A stretch of 64,000 nt of DNA from Aureimonas sp. Leaf427 (GCF_001425485.1 NZ_LMQW01000043.1:269702-333701); one strand, 5' to 3'. Counted from the stretch's first letter, positions 1-9,911 are shown. Numbers and translations are program-made. Notes: generated by a model from the sequence alone, not told the origin.

Positions 1-345
1 CACGAAATGGTCGACCGTGTCGGACAGCTCCATCGCGTCCACGGCCAGTTCGATGTCCATATTGCCCTTGATCCGGCGGCGGCCCGCCGAATCGGTGAAC
101 TCGCGGGCCGGCTTCGTCACGAGCCGATAGCCGTTATAGTCGAGCCAGTCGATCAGCGGGCGAATCGAGGAATATTCCTGATCCTCGATCAGGGCCGTGT
201 AGTAGTGGGCTCTCAGGAGATAGCCGCGCTTCTGGAAGGCGGTGAGCAACTTCTTGTAGTCGATGTCGAAGCCGAGGCTTCGCGAAGTCGCATAGAGATT
301 GGCGCCGTCGATGAAGAGAGCGATCTTTTCGCGGGAGTCGAACAT
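1..345 (-). CDS. NYN domain (LabA/DUF88-like) protein, 3' end outside window
   Basis: The first 115 codons of a minus-strand gene are visible, starting at the ATG whose complement is at 343-345. The protein opens MFDSREKIALFIDGANLYAT. A hydrophobic strand followed by an FIDGANLY motif near residues 10-17 is typical of the NYN/PIN-like nuclease fold of the LabA/DUF88 family, where the Asp helps bind metal. A second acidic segment, DIELAVDAM, lies near residue 100 as in the family. The C-terminus lies beyond the window. It is divergent from rpoZ, and in Rhizobiales a LabA-like gene commonly precedes rpoZ-rel. The RNA target is unknown. Confidence 0.8.
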   Translation of the reverse strand, partial: MFDSREKIALFIDGANLYATSRSLGFDIDYKKLLTAFQKRGYLLRAHYYTALIEDQEYSSIRPLIDWLDYNGYRLVTKPAREFTDSAGRRRIKGNMDIELAVDAMELSDTVDHFV

Positions 346-614
346 TCGAAAATCGATACCTGGCAAGCGTTTGGAAGACGGTGTCTCGGCTGGTGCGCGA
401 CGGGCCGGCGGCTGCTGACACGGTCCGTCCTTTTGTCTTAGGCCGCCCGCAGCGGCTTGCCAACATTGCGCTGGGGTTGCAGACCTAGCTCCCGGTTGCG
501 GGCTTTTATCGTCGGGCGGGGTTGATTTCCCGTCCCTTGCGCTTGTGCCGTCTGCCTTATGCCGCTAAGGGACGCAGCTTACCGTCCGAGTTCAGAGCGT
601 TAGGGGAGACAGGC

Positions 615-1019
615 ATGGCCCGCGTCACCGTCGAAGACTGCGTCGACAAGATCGAGAACCGTTTCGAGCTCGTCCTGCTCGCCAGCCACCGCGCTCGCCA
701 GATCGCTCAGGGCCAGCCCATCACGATCGACCGCGACAACGATAAAAACCCCGTCGTCGCGCTGCGCGAGATCGCCGACGAGACGCTCTCGCCCGGCGAT
801 CTGAAGGAAGACCTGATCCATTCGCTGCAGAAGCATGTCGAGGTCGACGAGCCGGAGCCGCAGGCGCCCTCGCAGGCGAGCCTGCCGGAGGATGCCTCGA
901 CCGTGTTCGGCTCGGCCGCCGACGGCGAGGAGAACATCGCCTTCGACCGCATGTCGGAAGACGAGCTTCTCGCCGGCATCGAGGGCCTGGTCGCCCCCGA
1001 GAAGAACGACGATTTCTGA
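615..1019 (+). CDS. rpoZ: DNA-directed RNA polymerase omega subunit
   Basis: This 134-residue protein begins [20 protein letters not shown], the standard alphaproteobacterial omega start. Residues 1-60 carry the conserved helices that clamp the beta-prime C-terminus ([17 protein letters not shown], then [11 protein letters not shown]). The acidic tail from about residue 75 is poorly conserved and normal for the group. Omega helps assemble RNA polymerase and in many proteobacteria forms part of a ppGpp site, which fits the rel gene 140 bp downstream. The ATG at 615 is preferred over an upstream in-frame start because GGGGAGA lies just before it. A strong terminator follows, so rel probably has its own transcription start. 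Confidence 0.97.
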   Translation: MARVTVEDCVDKIENRFELVLLASHRARQIAQGQPITIDRDNDKNPVVALREIADETLSPGDLKEDLIHSLQKHVEVDEPEPQAPSQASLPEDASTVFGSAADGEENIAFDRMSEDELLAGIEGLVAPEKNDDF

Positions 1020-1072
1020 CCTTTCGTCGCGGTTTAGGCTTTCGGCTCCGCCGAAAGTCTTCCTATATTGAG

Positions 1073-1106
1073 AAGGGCGCTTCGCGGCTGCGAGGCGCCC
1101 TTTTTT
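1073..1106 (+). terminator. Rho-independent terminator of rpoZ
   Basis: AAGGGCGC at 1073-1080 pairs with GCGCCCTT at 1095-1102. The helix continues inward to about 13 pairs with a GGCT tetraloop at 1086-1089. The six-T run starts at 1101. A second, smaller hairpin without a T run (CTTTCGGC at 1039-1046 with GCCGAAAG at 1050-1057) lies just upstream. Confidence 0.85.
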
Positions 1107-1158
1107 CGTTCCCGCGTATCCGCCGTCCACAACACTCGCAGGATGTCTTCCCCGCCCG

Positions 1159-3372
1159 ATGATGCGCCAATACGAACTCGTCGAGAAGGTCGCGAGCTAC
1201 AAGCCCGATCTCGACGAAGCCCTCCTGAATCGCGCCTATGTCTATGCCATGCAGAAGCATGGGTCGCAGAAGCGCGCGAGCGGCGATCCGTATTTCTCCC
1301 ATCCGCTGGAGGTCGCCGCGATCCTGACGGAGATGCACCTCGACGAGGCGACCATCGCGGTCGCGCTGCTGCACGACACGATCGAGGACACGGACGCCAC
1401 CCGCAAGGAGATCGACCAGCTCTTCGGCTCCAAGATCGGCCAGCTCGTGGAGGGGCTGACCAAGCTGAAGCGTCTCGACCTCGTGTCGAAGAAGGCCGAG
1501 CAGGCGGAGAACCTGCGCAAGCTGCTTCTGGCCATTGCCGACGACATCCGCGTCCTTCTCGTCAAGCTCGCGGACCGGCTGCACAACATGCGCACGCTCG
1601 GCCATATGCGGCAGGACAAGCGGATGCGCATCGCGCAGGAGACGATGGACATCTATGCGCCGCTCGCCGGCCGCATGGGCATGCAGGACATGCGCGAGGA
1701 GCTGGAAGACCTCGCCTTCCGCCATGTGAACGCCGAGGCCTACGAGACGATCACCGCGCGCCTCGCCGAGCTTCGCGAGAAGCACGCCGCGACCATCGCT
1801 CAGATCGAGAAGGACCTCACCGAGCGCCTCGCGGGCAGCGGCATCACGGCCAAGGTAAAGGGCCGGCAGAAGAAGCCCTATTCGGTCTTCTCCAAGATGC
1901 AGCGCAAGGCGCTCTCGCTGGAGCAGCTTTCCGACATTTTCGGCTTTCGCGTCATCGTGGGCGACGAGGACGACTGCTACCGCACGCTCGGGATCGTGCA
2001 CCGCGCCTGGCCGATGGTGCCCGGCCGTTTCAAGGACTACATCTCGATCCCCAAGCAGAACGACTATCGCTCGATCCACACGACGATCGTCGGCCCGTCG
2101 CGCCAGCGCGTGGAGCTCCAGATCCGCACGCGCGACATGCACCAGATCGCCGAGCAGGGCGTCGCGGCCCATGCGGTCTACAAGGAAGCCGAGCCCGGCC
2201 GGGAGGCGCGGGTCGTGCTCTCCACCGAATCCAACGCCTTCGCCTGGCTGCGCCGGACGATCGAGCTTCTGGCCGACGGCGACAATCCCGAGGAGTTCCT
2301 GGAGCACACCAAGCTCGAGCTCTTCCAGGACCAGGTCTTCTGCTTCACGCCGAAGGGCCGGCTGATCGCGCTGCCGCGCGGCGCGACGCCGATCGATTTC
2401 GCCTATGCCGTCCACACCGATGTCGGCGACACCTGCGTCGGCGCCAAGATCGACGGGCGCATCATGCCGGTCGTGACCGAGCTTGGAAACGGCGACGAGG
2501 TGGAGATCATCCGCTCGAAGGGCGCGACCCCGCCCGCCGCCTGGGAGACGATCGCCGTCACCGGCAAGGCGCGCGCCGCGATCCGCAAGTCGACGCGGCT
2601 CGCCATCCGCCGCCAGTACGCCGGTCTCGGCCAGCAGATGCTGGCGCGCAGCTTCTCGCGCTCGGGCAAGACCTTCACGCGCGAGGGGCTGAAGCCCTAT
2701 CTCGGCAAGCTCGGCCATCGCGAGATCGACGATGCGCTGGCCGCCGTCGGCCGCGGCGAGATCGCGACGGCCGACGTGTTGCGCGCGGTGCATCCCGACT
2801 TCCAAGACAGCCGCGTCACCAAGCCCGGCGTGCGCACGGAGGAGGACGGCTGGTTCCAGCTGCGGGCGGCGACCGGCATGATGTTCCGCATCCCCTCGAT
2901 CGCGGAGGCCGAGAAGCAGGGGCTCGCGATCCCGATCCGGGGCGCGGGCGTCGATACGCCGGTGCAGTTCTGCGAGGAGGGGGCCGTGCCGGGAGACCGG
3001 ATCGTCGGCATCCTCGATCCCGGCCGGGGCATCACGGTCTATCCGATCCAGTCCCCCGCGCTCGCCGCCTTCGACGATCACCCCGAGCGCTGGGTGGACG
3101 TGCGCTGGGACATCTCGTCGGAGATGAGCACGCGCTTTCCCGCGCGCGTCCAGATTTCGGTGTCCAACGAGCCGGGAACGCTGGCCGAGGTCGCCGAGAC
3201 GATCGCGGCCAACGACGCCAACATCCACAACCTCTCCATGGTCAAGCCCGCGCCGGACATCACGAGCATGGTCATCGACCTCGAAGTGTGGGATCTGCAG
3301 CACCTGACGCGCACGCTGAATCAGCTGCGCGCCAAGCCCTGCGTCTCCGAGGCGAGCCGCTTGAACGGCTGA
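1159..3372 (+). CDS. rel: Bifunctional (p)ppGpp synthetase/hydrolase (Rel/SpoT)
   Basis: This 737-residue protein makes and degrades (p)ppGpp, the stringent-response alarmone. The hydrolase HD domain is intact: H48 in FSHP, HDTIED at 72-77. The synthetase domain carries RFKD at about 290-293, the basic RxKD form found in bifunctional Rel enzymes rather than the acidic form of RelA-only enzymes, followed by DYRSIHT. A TGS domain lies at about 390-450 and a C-terminal ACT domain at about 665-737. Length matches alphaproteobacterial Rsh proteins. Two adjacent ATGs (1159 and 1162) are possible starts. pyrE follows after 29 bp, so the two are probably cotranscribed. It is the only rel-like gene in the window. 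Confidence 0.97.
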   Translation: MMRQYELVEKVASYKPDLDEALLNRAYVYAMQKHGSQKRASGDPYFSHPLEVAAILTEMHLDEATIAVALLHDTIEDTDATRKEIDQLFGSKIGQLVEGLTKLKRLDLVSKKAEQAENLRKLLLAIADDIRVLLVKLADRLHNMRTLGHMRQDKRMRIAQETMDIYAPLAGRMGMQDMREELEDLAFRHVNAEAYETITARLAELREKHAATIAQIEKDLTERLAGSGITAKVKGRQKKPYSVFSKMQRKALSLEQLSDIFGFRVIVGDEDDCYRTLGIVHRAWPMVPGRFKDYISIPKQNDYRSIHTTIVGPSRQRVELQIRTRDMHQIAEQGVAAHAVYKEAEPGREARVVLSTESNAFAWLRRTIELLADGDNPEEFLEHTKLELFQDQVFCFTPKGRLIALPRGATPIDFAYAVHTDVGDTCVGAKIDGRIMPVVTELGNGDEVEIIRSKGATPPAAWETIAVTGKARAAIRKSTRLAIRRQYAGLGQQMLARSFSRSGKTFTREGLKPYLGKLGHREIDDALAAVGRGEIATADVLRAVHPDFQDSRVTKPGVRTEEDGWFQLRAATGMMFRIPSIAEAEKQGLAIPIRGAGVDTPVQFCEEGAVPGDRIVGILDPGRGITVYPIQSPALAAFDDHPERWVDVRWDISSEMSTRFPARVQISVSNEPGTLAEVAETIAANDANIHNLSMVKPAPDITSMVIDLEVWDLQHLTRTLNQLRAKPCVSEASRLNG

Positions 3373-3401
3373 TCGAAGACGGCGAGACGAAAGGCAGTCG
3401 C

Positions 3402-3980
3402 ATGGACACGCGCGAGGTGATCGACATCTTCCGGCAGGCGGGCGCCTATCTGGAGGGGCATTTCATCCTGACCTCCGGCCTGCGCAGCCCGATCTTCCTG
3501 CAGAAGGCCCGCGTCTTCATGCATGCCGACCTGACCGAGCGGCTCTGCACCGCGCTGGCGGCGCGCATCCGCGCCGAGGTGCCGGGCACGATCGACGCAG
3601 TGGTCGGCCCCGCCGTCGGCGGGCTGATCCCGGCCTACGAGACCTCGCGCCATCTGAAGGTGCCGGCCATCTGGGTCGAGCGCGAGGCGGGCGTCTTCCG
3701 CCTGCGCCGGTTCGAGATCGAGCCCGGCGCGCGCGTCGTCATCGTGGAGGATATCGTGACGACCGGACTCTCCATCCGCGAGACGGTCGAGTGCATGAAG
3801 GGGCTCGGCGTCGAGGTCGTGGCGGCCGCCTGCATCATCGACCGCTCGGCAGGCAAGGCCGATGTCGGCGTGCCCCTGATCGCGCTGGCCGAATACGAGG
3901 TGCCGGCCTATCCCGCCGATGCGCTGCCGCCGGAGCTTGCCGCAATTCCGCCGGTCAAGCCGGGTAGCCGCTCGCTGTAG
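3402..3980 (+). CDS. pyrE: Orotate phosphoribosyltransferase
   Basis: The 192-residue enzyme converts orotate and PRPP to OMP in pyrimidine synthesis. The PRPP-binding loop [11 protein letters not shown] is at about residues 110-120 and the N-terminal substrate segment [14 protein letters not shown] at about 22-35. This is the short, bacterial form common beside rel in Rhizobiales. The ATG at 3402 starts [20 protein letters not shown], which matches the family. It lies 29 bp after rel. A dihydroorotase occurs at 18903 but no other pyrimidine genes are nearby. Confidence 0.95.
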   Translation: MDTREVIDIFRQAGAYLEGHFILTSGLRSPIFLQKARVFMHADLTERLCTALAARIRAEVPGTIDAVVGPAVGGLIPAYETSRHLKVPAIWVEREAGVFRLRRFEIEPGARVVIVEDIVTTGLSIRETVECMKGLGVEVVAAACIIDRSAGKADVGVPLIALAEYEVPAYPADALPPELAAIPPVKPGSRSL

Positions 3981-4052
3981 GAAAAGCGGCTCCAAGGCGA
4001 CCGTTCTTTCTCCCGACCCGGCGCGACCGCCTTCACGACGATCGAGATTTCC

Positions 4053-4646
4053 ATGCTCTTCCGCCGGCGCGAGCCGCAGACATTCTGGACGAAGCTGCGC
4101 ACGGCCTGCTGGCCCCGCCGGTCCTTCCGCCGATCGGCGACCTATTTGAAGAAGCGCGTGCTTCGCCTGAACGCCAAGCCGCATGCGATCGCCGCCGGCG
4201 TCGCGGCCGGCGTCCTGTCCTCGTTCACGCCCTTTCTCGGCTTTCACTTCCTCATCGCCTTCGCGCTCGCCTTCTGCCTGTCCGGCAACATGGCGGCGGC
4301 GGCGCTCGGCTGCGTCGTCGGCAATCCGCTGACCTTTCCCGCGATCTGGGCCGCGACCTACGAGGTCGGGCGCCTGATTCTCGGCGTCTCGCCCGCGCCC
4401 GGCGACGCCGCGGCTCCGTCGGGCCTCACCCATGCCCTGATGAACCGCGATCTCGCCGCGATCTGGGAGCCGATCGTCAAGCCGATGCTCGTCGGTTCGG
4501 TGCCGCTCGGCCTCGGCTTCGCCGCCGTCGCCTACGGCGTCGTCTATCTCGCCTCTCGTTCGTTCCAGCGCCGCCGTGCGATCCGCCTGCAGGAGCGCCG
4601 GGCTGCGAGCGCGCTGCCGCGCGGTCCCATGGGGAGCGCGGCTTGA
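4053..4646 (+). CDS. DUF2062 membrane protein
   Basis: A 197-residue protein of the DUF2062 family. A basic N-terminus (residues 1-40) is followed by hydrophobic segments near 45-90 ([20 protein letters not shown], then the [10 protein letters not shown] motif) and 145-170, and a basic C-terminal tail. The role is unknown; the family is often encoded next to acpS and lepB in Alphaproteobacteria, as here. Its stop codon overlaps the TTG start of acpS, which implies translational coupling. Confidence 0.9.
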   Translation: MLFRRREPQTFWTKLRTACWPRRSFRRSATYLKKRVLRLNAKPHAIAAGVAAGVLSSFTPFLGFHFLIAFALAFCLSGNMAAAALGCVVGNPLTFPAIWAATYEVGRLILGVSPAPGDAAAPSGLTHALMNRDLAAIWEPIVKPMLVGSVPLGLGFAAVAYGVVYLASRSFQRRRAIRLQERRAASALPRGPMGSAA

Positions 4647-5050
4647 TCATCGGAATCGGCAGCGACCTCATCGATATCCGGCGCGTGGCCAAGGCCATCG
4701 AGCGGCATGGCGAGCGCTTCACGGACCGCATCTTCACCGAGGTCGAGCGCGCGAAATCGGACCGGCGGGCTCAGCGCGCCGCCTCCTATGCCAAGCGCTT
4801 CGCGGCCAAGGAGGCCTGCGCCAAGGCGCTCGGCACCGGGCTTTCGCGCGGCGTCTACTGGCGCGACATGGGCGTCGTCAACTTGCCCGGCGGCGCGCCG
4901 ACCATGACGCTGACCGGCGGCGCGCGCGCGCGGCTCGACGCGATCACGCCGGCCGGCCACGTCCCGGTCATCCACGTGACCATCACCGACGATCACCCGC
5001 TCGCGCAGGCCTTCGTCGTGATCGAGGCGCGGCCTCTCGACGTCCCCTGA
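4643..5050 (+). CDS. acpS: Holo-[acyl-carrier-protein] synthase
   Basis: This 135-residue enzyme transfers 4'-phosphopantetheine from CoA to apo-ACP. The family motifs are present: [14 protein letters not shown] at the N-terminus with the magnesium Asp, and [15 protein letters not shown] near residue 53. The start is a TTG at 4643, overlapping the upstream stop as TTGA, and the N-terminal motif follows directly. It belongs to the DUF2062-acpS pair, with lepB-rnc-era following after a 200-bp gap that contains a large hairpin. Confidence 0.95.
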   Translation: MIIGIGSDLIDIRRVAKAIERHGERFTDRIFTEVERAKSDRRAQRAASYAKRFAAKEACAKALGTGLSRGVYWRDMGVVNLPGGAPTMTLTGGARARLDAITPAGHVPVIHVTITDDHPLAQAFVVIEARPLDVP

Positions 5051-5111
5051 CGTTCGTCAGGGATAAGTGGGACCGGTCATCCCGAACAAGACAAACGGCA
5101 ACAGACGAGAC

Positions 5112-5150
5112 GAGGGTCCGTCTGGTTCGGACTGAACCCGACGGACTCTC
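5112..5150. repeat. Large imperfect hairpin between acpS and lepB
   Basis: GTCCGTC at 5116-5122 pairs with GACGGAC at 5140-5146, and GGTTC at 5124-5128 with GAACC at 5134-5138. The loop is GGACT, and outer pairs extend to 5112/5150. There is one mismatch and one G-T pair in roughly 17. No T run follows on either strand, so it is not a standard terminator. Confidence 0.7.
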
Positions 5151-5183
5151 GATGACGCGGATTTCGAAAACGTGACGAAACGG

Positions 5184-5211
5184 TTTCCAGCGGGCGTCGC
5201 GGTGCTATAAG
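5184..5211 (+). promoter_or_regulatory. Candidate promoter for lepB-rnc-era
   Basis: TTTCCA at 5184-5189 and TATAAG at 5206-5211 are 16 bp apart, with a TG one base before the -10 box (extended -10). It lies 41 bp before the lepB start. Assigned by eye only. Confidence 0.4.
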
Positions 5212-5252
5212 GCGCCTGCGGCCGGGCCGCGGGCGCAAGGACGAGGATAGGC

Positions 5253-6002
5253 ATGGTCGATCGGGCCGAAACAAAAGAGAGCGGCGGCTTCGGCGAGACC
5301 ATCAAGGTCATCGTCCAGGCCCTTCTGCTCGCCCTGGTGATCCGCACCGTTCTCTTCCAGCCCTTCTCGATTCCGTCGGGCTCGATGATGCCGACGCTGG
5401 TCGTGGGCGACTACATCTTCGTCTCGAAGTGGAGCTACGGCTTCAGCCGCTACTCGCTACCCTCGCTGCCGCCTTATGTCGGCTATCTGCCCTTCGAGGG
5501 CCGCGTCTTCGGCTCCGAGCCGGAGCGGGGCGACGTCGTCGTCTTCCGCAAGCCGCACGAGGAGGAGGTCGACTACATCAAGCGCCTCGTCGGCCTGCCC
5601 GGCGACCGGGTCCAGATGCGCGACGGCATTCTCTTCATCAACGACGTCGCCGTGCCGCGCGTCGCCACCGAAGACTTCATCGCCGAGGACGGAAGCCGCG
5701 TTCCGCAATATCGTGAGACCCTGCCGAACGGCGTCAGCTATCTGACGCTCGATCTCAATCCCAATTCTTCGACCGACAACACGCGCGAGTTCGTCGTGCC
5801 GCCCGGCCATTACTTCATGATGGGCGACAATCGCGACAACTCCGCCGATAGCCGGCTCGACGTCGGCTACGTCCCCGCCGAGAACCTGATCGGCAAGGCG
5901 CAGACGATCTTCTTCTCGATCGACGGCGGCGAATCGCCGCTCAAGCTCTGGCTGTGGCCGACGGAACTGCGCCCGAGCCGCTTCTTCACATGGCTCAGCT
6001 GA
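5253..6002 (+). CDS. lepB: Signal peptidase I
   Basis: The 249-residue enzyme cleaves signal peptides from exported proteins at the inner membrane. One N-terminal membrane segment (about residues 18-36) precedes the catalytic motif IPSGSMMPT with nucleophile Ser44. The general-base Lys110 lies in DYIKRLVGLPGD. The MMGDNRDNSADSR box is at about 190-202. Length and motif order are normal for alphaproteobacterial LepB. The ATG at 5253 follows AGGATAGG. The 3' end overlaps rnc by 13 bp. Confidence 0.96.
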   Translation: MVDRAETKESGGFGETIKVIVQALLLALVIRTVLFQPFSIPSGSMMPTLVVGDYIFVSKWSYGFSRYSLPSLPPYVGYLPFEGRVFGSEPERGDVVVFRKPHEEEVDYIKRLVGLPGDRVQMRDGILFINDVAVPRVATEDFIAEDGSRVPQYRETLPNGVSYLTLDLNPNSSTDNTREFVVPPGHYFMMGDNRDNSADSRLDVGYVPAENLIGKAQTIFFSIDGGESPLKLWLWPTELRPSRFFTWLS

Positions 6003-6694
6003 AGATCGACCGGTCGGCGCAGGAGCTCGAGCGCCGGATCGGCCTGCGCGTCTCGGACACGGCGCGGCTGGAGCGCGCGCTGACCCATGCGAGCCTCAAG
6101 TCGAACGCGGCGTCGAGCTACGAGCGGCTGGAGTTCCTGGGCGACCGCGTGCTCGGCCTCGTCGTCGCCGAGAAGCTCTTCGAGATGTTCCCTGCGGCCA
6201 GCGAAGGCGAGATGTCGCTGCGGCTGAACGCTCTGGTGAGCGCGGAGGCCTGCGCCGAGATCGCCGACGAGATCGGCCTCGCCCAGTTCATCCGCCACGG
6301 CGGGGACCTGAAGAAGGTCAAGGGCGAGAAGACCAAGGGCGTGCGCGCCGACGTGGTGGAGGCGCTGATCGCGGCCATCTATCTCGGCAACGGCATGGAG
6401 GACGCCCGAAGCTTCATCCTGCGCTTCTGGGCGGCGAAGTTCGAGGCGGTCGGCGAGGCGCGGCGCGACGCCAAGACCGCCCTGCAGGAATGGGTGCACA
6501 CGCGCTCGACGACGCCGCCGCGTTACGTGCTGGTGGATCGCACCGGACCGGATCATGATCCCGTCTTCACGGTGCGTGCCGTGATCGAGAACGTCGAGCC
6601 GGCCGACGGCAGCGGGCGCTCCAAGCGGCTTGCCGAACAGGAGGCGGCTTCGGTGATCCTGCGTCGCGAAGGTATCTGGAAGGACGAAAGTTGA
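5990..6694 (+). CDS. rnc: Ribonuclease III
   Basis: A 234-residue double-strand-specific endoribonuclease for rRNA and mRNA processing. The RNase III signature ERLEFLGDRVLGLV is at about residues 44-57 and carries the metal-binding acidic residues. A second acidic site, DVVEALIAAIYL, is at about 122-133, and a double-stranded-RNA-binding domain fills the C-terminal third (LQEWVHTRS onward). The start at 5990 (MAQLKID) is chosen because longer frames run deep into lepB; even so it overlaps lepB by 13 bp. It overlaps era by a TTGA. Confidence 0.95.
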   Translation: MAQLKIDRSAQELERRIGLRVSDTARLERALTHASLKSNAASSYERLEFLGDRVLGLVVAEKLFEMFPAASEGEMSLRLNALVSAEACAEIADEIGLAQFIRHGGDLKKVKGEKTKGVRADVVEALIAAIYLGNGMEDARSFILRFWAAKFEAVGEARRDAKTALQEWVHTRSTTPPRYVLVDRTGPDHDPVFTVRAVIENVEPADGSGRSKRLAEQEAASVILRREGIWKDES

Positions 6695-7638
6695 GCCAAG
6701 ACGATCATCAGGACACCGCCCCCGTCGCGGCCCCGGAGGAGCGGCCGACGCGCTCGGGCTTCGTCGCCCTTCTCGGTGCGCCGAACGCCGGCAAGTCCAC
6801 GCTTCTCAACCAGCTCGTCGGCACCAAGGTCTCGATCGTCACCCACAAGGTTCAGACGACGCGCGCGCTCGTGCGCGGCATCGCGATCGAGGACCGGGCG
6901 CAGATCGTCTTCGTCGACACGCCCGGCATCTTCGCGCCGAAGCGCCGGCTCGACCGCGCCATGGTGAAGACCGCCTGGGGCGGCGCCAAGGATGCCGATA
7001 TCGTGGCCGCCCTCGTCGATGCCGAGCGCGGCGTCAACGACGAGGTCGAGGCGATCCTCGAGCGGCTGAAGGACAGCCGGAACCCCGTGATCCTCCTACT
7101 CAACAAGGTCGATCGCATCCAGCGCGACAAGCTTCTCGGCCTCACCAAGGACCTGACGGAGCGCGGCGTCGAGTTCGAGAAGGTCTTCATGATCTCCGCG
7201 CTGAACGGCTCGGGCTGCGCCGACCTTATGGCTTGGCTGGCGCAGCGCCTGCCGGAAGGTCCCTGGTACTATCCCGAAGACCAGATCACCGATCTGCCGA
7301 TCCGCCAGCTCGCCGCCGAGATCACGCGCGAGAAGCTCTTCCTGCGCCTGCACCAGGAACTGCCCTATTCGAGCCATGTCGAGACCGAGCTCTGGCAGAC
7401 GCGCGACGACGGCTCCATCCGCATCGAACAGACGATCTATGTCGAGCGCGAGAGCCAGAAGAAGATCGTGATCGGCCACAAGGGCGAGACGATCAAGGCG
7501 ATTGGCCAGTCCGCGCGTCGCGAGATCGGCGAAGCAGCCGAGGAGCGCGTCCACCTTTTCCTCTTCGTGAAGGTCCGCGAGAACTGGGGCGACGACCCCG
7601 AGCGCTACCGCGAGATGGGTCTCGACTTTTCCGGCTGA
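6691..7638 (+). CDS. era: GTPase Era
   Basis: A 315-residue GTPase needed for 16S rRNA maturation and 30S assembly. G1 is GAPNAGKST near residues 29-37, G3 is DTPG, and G4 is NKVD near residue 137. A C-terminal KH domain includes IVIGHKGETIKAIG. The start is a TTG overlapping the rnc stop. The residues before the G1 loop form a slightly long, acidic N-terminal extension. The rnc-era order is conserved across Alphaproteobacteria. Confidence 0.96.
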   Translation: MSQDDHQDTAPVAAPEERPTRSGFVALLGAPNAGKSTLLNQLVGTKVSIVTHKVQTTRALVRGIAIEDRAQIVFVDTPGIFAPKRRLDRAMVKTAWGGAKDADIVAALVDAERGVNDEVEAILERLKDSRNPVILLLNKVDRIQRDKLLGLTKDLTERGVEFEKVFMISALNGSGCADLMAWLAQRLPEGPWYYPEDQITDLPIRQLAAEITREKLFLRLHQELPYSSHVETELWQTRDDGSIRIEQTIYVERESQKKIVIGHKGETIKAIGQSARREIGEAAEERVHLFLFVKVRENWGDDPERYREMGLDFSG

Positions 7639-7745
7639 CGGCGCTTCGCCGATCGGGCCGGAATCCCATATGATCGTGGAGGCGGGGCGGCGGATCGTCC
7701 TTCCTGCGAACGGGTTGCAGGCAGGCTTGGCGAAGGCGTCCGATC

Positions 7746-8504
7746 ATGGAATGGCGTGAGGAGGGGATCGTCCTCGGCGTGCGGCGCCAGGGCGAGACGA
7801 GTGTCGTCGTGGAACTGATGACGCGCGATCGGGGCCGGCATCTCGGTCTCGTGCGCGGCGGGCGGTCGCGCAAGCAGCAGCCGGTGCTCCAGCCCGGCAA
7901 CCAGGTCGAGGCGACCTGGCGCGCGCGGCTCGACGAGCATATGGGCACCTTCGTCATCGAGCCGGTCGAGCTTCGGGCGGCGCGCCTGATGGAAACGCCG
8001 ATCGGGCTCCACGGCATCCAACTTCTCGCCGCGCATCTGCGGCTCCTGCCCGAGCGCGATCCTCATCCCCGGCTCTACGACGGACTGGCCATCATCGCCG
8101 AGCATCTCGGCGATGCCGGACGATCGGGCGAACTGATCCTGCGTTTCGAACTGGCGCTTCTCGAAGAGCTCGGCTTCGGCCTCGATCTCGGCGCCTGCGC
8201 AGCCACCGGGTCTCGCGAGGACCTCGTCTATGTCTCGCCGAAATCGGGTCGTGCGGTGAGCCGGGGGGCGGGCCTGCCTTGGCACGACCGCATGCTGGCT
8301 TTGCCGGAGTTCCTGGCGCGGGAGGGCGGGCGCGCCGACGAGACGGCGCTCGCCGACGGCTTTCGCCTGACGCGCCATTTCTTCGCCCGCCACGTCTGGG
8401 ATGCGCGCGGCATCGACGAGCCGCCGTCGCGCGAAGGTGTCCTTGCCGCGATCCGGGCGGCAAGCGTTCACGCCGCCGCGCTCGGCACTGGTCCCGCTGC
8501 TTAG
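7746..8504 (+). CDS. recO: DNA repair protein RecO
   Basis: A 252-residue RecO, which loads RecA with RecR and anneals single strands in the RecFOR pathway. The N-terminal OB-fold begins [18 protein letters not shown], and the helical C-terminal domain contains [15 protein letters not shown]. It lacks the four-cysteine zinc motif seen in some bacterial RecO proteins, as is usual in this group. It lies 107 bp after era and closes the conserved lepB-rnc-era-recO block. Confidence 0.93.
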   Translation: MEWREEGIVLGVRRQGETSVVVELMTRDRGRHLGLVRGGRSRKQQPVLQPGNQVEATWRARLDEHMGTFVIEPVELRAARLMETPIGLHGIQLLAAHLRLLPERDPHPRLYDGLAIIAEHLGDAGRSGELILRFELALLEELGFGLDLGACAATGSREDLVYVSPKSGRAVSRGAGLPWHDRMLALPEFLAREGGRADETALADGFRLTRHFFARHVWDARGIDEPPSREGVLAAIRAASVHAAALGTGPAA

Positions 8505-8663
8505 AGGACGCGGATCGGGACGTGCGTCCGACCGCGGAGCCGTTCGGCAACCGGGCCGATGGCGTTCATGGGCCGTTGCAACCGAGCACTCTTGTCACGG
8601 CTCGAAGAAGCGAATATCTGAAAGTTTAGCCGGGCAGGGAGCCCGGTCTTCTCGGCGCCACCT

Positions 8664-8682
8664 TATGCTCATCGTGAGTATA
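8664..8682. promoter_or_regulatory. Palindromic operator before nadABC (candidate NadQ site)
   Basis: TATGCTCA at 8664-8671 and TGAGTATA at 8675-8682 form an inverted repeat with a 3-bp centre and one mismatch in eight. It lies 34 bp upstream of the nadA start. The half-site resembles what I recall of the alphaproteobacterial NadQ operator, and a NadQ-type regulator is encoded at 15847-16806. A 12-bp direct repeat (CGGCGCCACCTT at 8653-8664 and 8685-8696) brackets it. Confidence 0.7.
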
Positions 8683-8715
8683 TCCGGCGCCACCTTCGCG
8701 GTAGGGAGAGCGGCG

Positions 8716-9807
8716 ATGGTGCATATGAGCGAAACGACAGCGCGGGGCCCCGACGCCTTCGGCTTTCTGCCCGGCATGGCCGCATCCGCCTTCGAGCCGG
8801 TCGAGCGTCCCGATCTGTCCTACACGCCCGAGGTCGCGGCCGAGACCGAGCATCTCTATGCCCGCGTCGCCCATCATATCCCGCGCATCGAATGGCCGCT
8901 CCATGCGCCCTATGTCGCCGCGATCAACCGGCTGAAGGCGCAGCGCGGCGCGGTCATCCTCGCCCACAACTATCAGACGCCGGAAATCTTCCACTGCGTC
9001 GCCGATATCGTCGGCGACTCGCTGCAGCTTGCCCGCATGGCGAGCGAGGTCGATGCCAAGGTGATCGTGCAGTGCGGCGTGCACTTCATGGCCGAGACCT
9101 CGAAGCTCCTGAACCCGGACAAGACGGTTCTGATCCCCGATCTCCGCGCGGGCTGCTCGCTGGCCGAATCGATCACCGGGCGGGACGTCCGGCTCCTGAA
9201 GGAGCGTTATCCGGGCGTGCCGGTGGTCACCTACGTCAACACCTCGGCCGACGTGAAGGCGGAGTCCGACATCTGCTGCACGTCGTCCAATGCGGTGGCC
9301 GTGGTCGAGAGTCTCGGCGTCGACACCGTGCTCCTCATCCCCGACGAGTATCTGGCGCAGAACGTCGCCGCGCAGACCAAGGTGAAGATCCTCACCTGGA
9401 AGGGCCATTGCGAGGTGCACGAGCGCTTCACCGCGGCCGAGCTTCAAGCCTATCGCGACGCCGATCCCGCGATCGAGATCATCGCCCATCCCGAATGCCC
9501 GCCGGAGGTCGTCGCGATCGCCGATTACACCGGCTCGACCAAGGGCATGATCGACTATGCCAAGGGCCGCAAACCCGGCGCCAAGGTGCTGCTCGTCACC
9601 GAATGTTCCATGGCTTCCAACATCGAGGGCGAGGCGCCCGGCGTCACCTTCATCAAGCCCTGCAATCTCTGTCCGCACATGAAGCGCATCACGCTGCCGA
9701 AGATCCTCGACAGCCTTCTGACCATGACGCACGAGGTCGAGGTCGATCCCGCGCTTGCCTACCGCGCCCGCCTCGCCGTGGAGCGCATGGTGAACCTCAA
9801 GGTCTGA
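8716..9807 (+). CDS. nadA: Quinolinate synthase
   Basis: The 363-residue iron-sulfur enzyme condenses iminoaspartate with dihydroxyacetone phosphate to quinolinate in NAD synthesis. Cluster cysteines are recognisable in [23 protein letters not shown] and the C-terminal CNLCPHMK. The substrate motif [11 protein letters not shown] is near residue 80. The start at 8716 has GGGAGAG just upstream; an ATG nine bases later is an alternative. It is the first gene of nadABC, directly behind a palindromic operator, so NAD-responsive repression is likely. Confidence 0.95.
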   Translation: MVHMSETTARGPDAFGFLPGMAASAFEPVERPDLSYTPEVAAETEHLYARVAHHIPRIEWPLHAPYVAAINRLKAQRGAVILAHNYQTPEIFHCVADIVGDSLQLARMASEVDAKVIVQCGVHFMAETSKLLNPDKTVLIPDLRAGCSLAESITGRDVRLLKERYPGVPVVTYVNTSADVKAESDICCTSSNAVAVVESLGVDTVLLIPDEYLAQNVAAQTKVKILTWKGHCEVHERFTAAELQAYRDADPAIEIIAHPECPPEVVAIADYTGSTKGMIDYAKGRKPGAKVLLVTECSMASNIEGEAPGVTFIKPCNLCPHMKRITLPKILDSLLTMTHEVEVDPALAYRARLAVERMVNLKV

Positions 9808-9911
9808 GCGGCTGCCGGAGGCTTGGAGGACGCCGCCTCTTCGCGGGCGCATCCTCGCGCAACTCCGGCCGCAGGCAGGAACGGGTCTCAACGAAAGAGG
9901 CGGATGGGCCG

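Noticed and set aside
7..441. 144-codon plus-strand frame at the left edge
   Set aside because: Antisense to the NYN-domain gene, which shows clear family motifs.
1039..1057. Perfect 8-bp hairpin after rpoZ as a separate terminator
   Set aside because: No T run follows; the stronger terminator at 1073-1106 explains the region.
1063..3303. 746-codon minus-strand open frame across rel
   Set aside because: It is the mirror of rel in a high-GC genome, rich in Arg/Asp/Leu/His with no motif; rel itself has all catalytic motifs.
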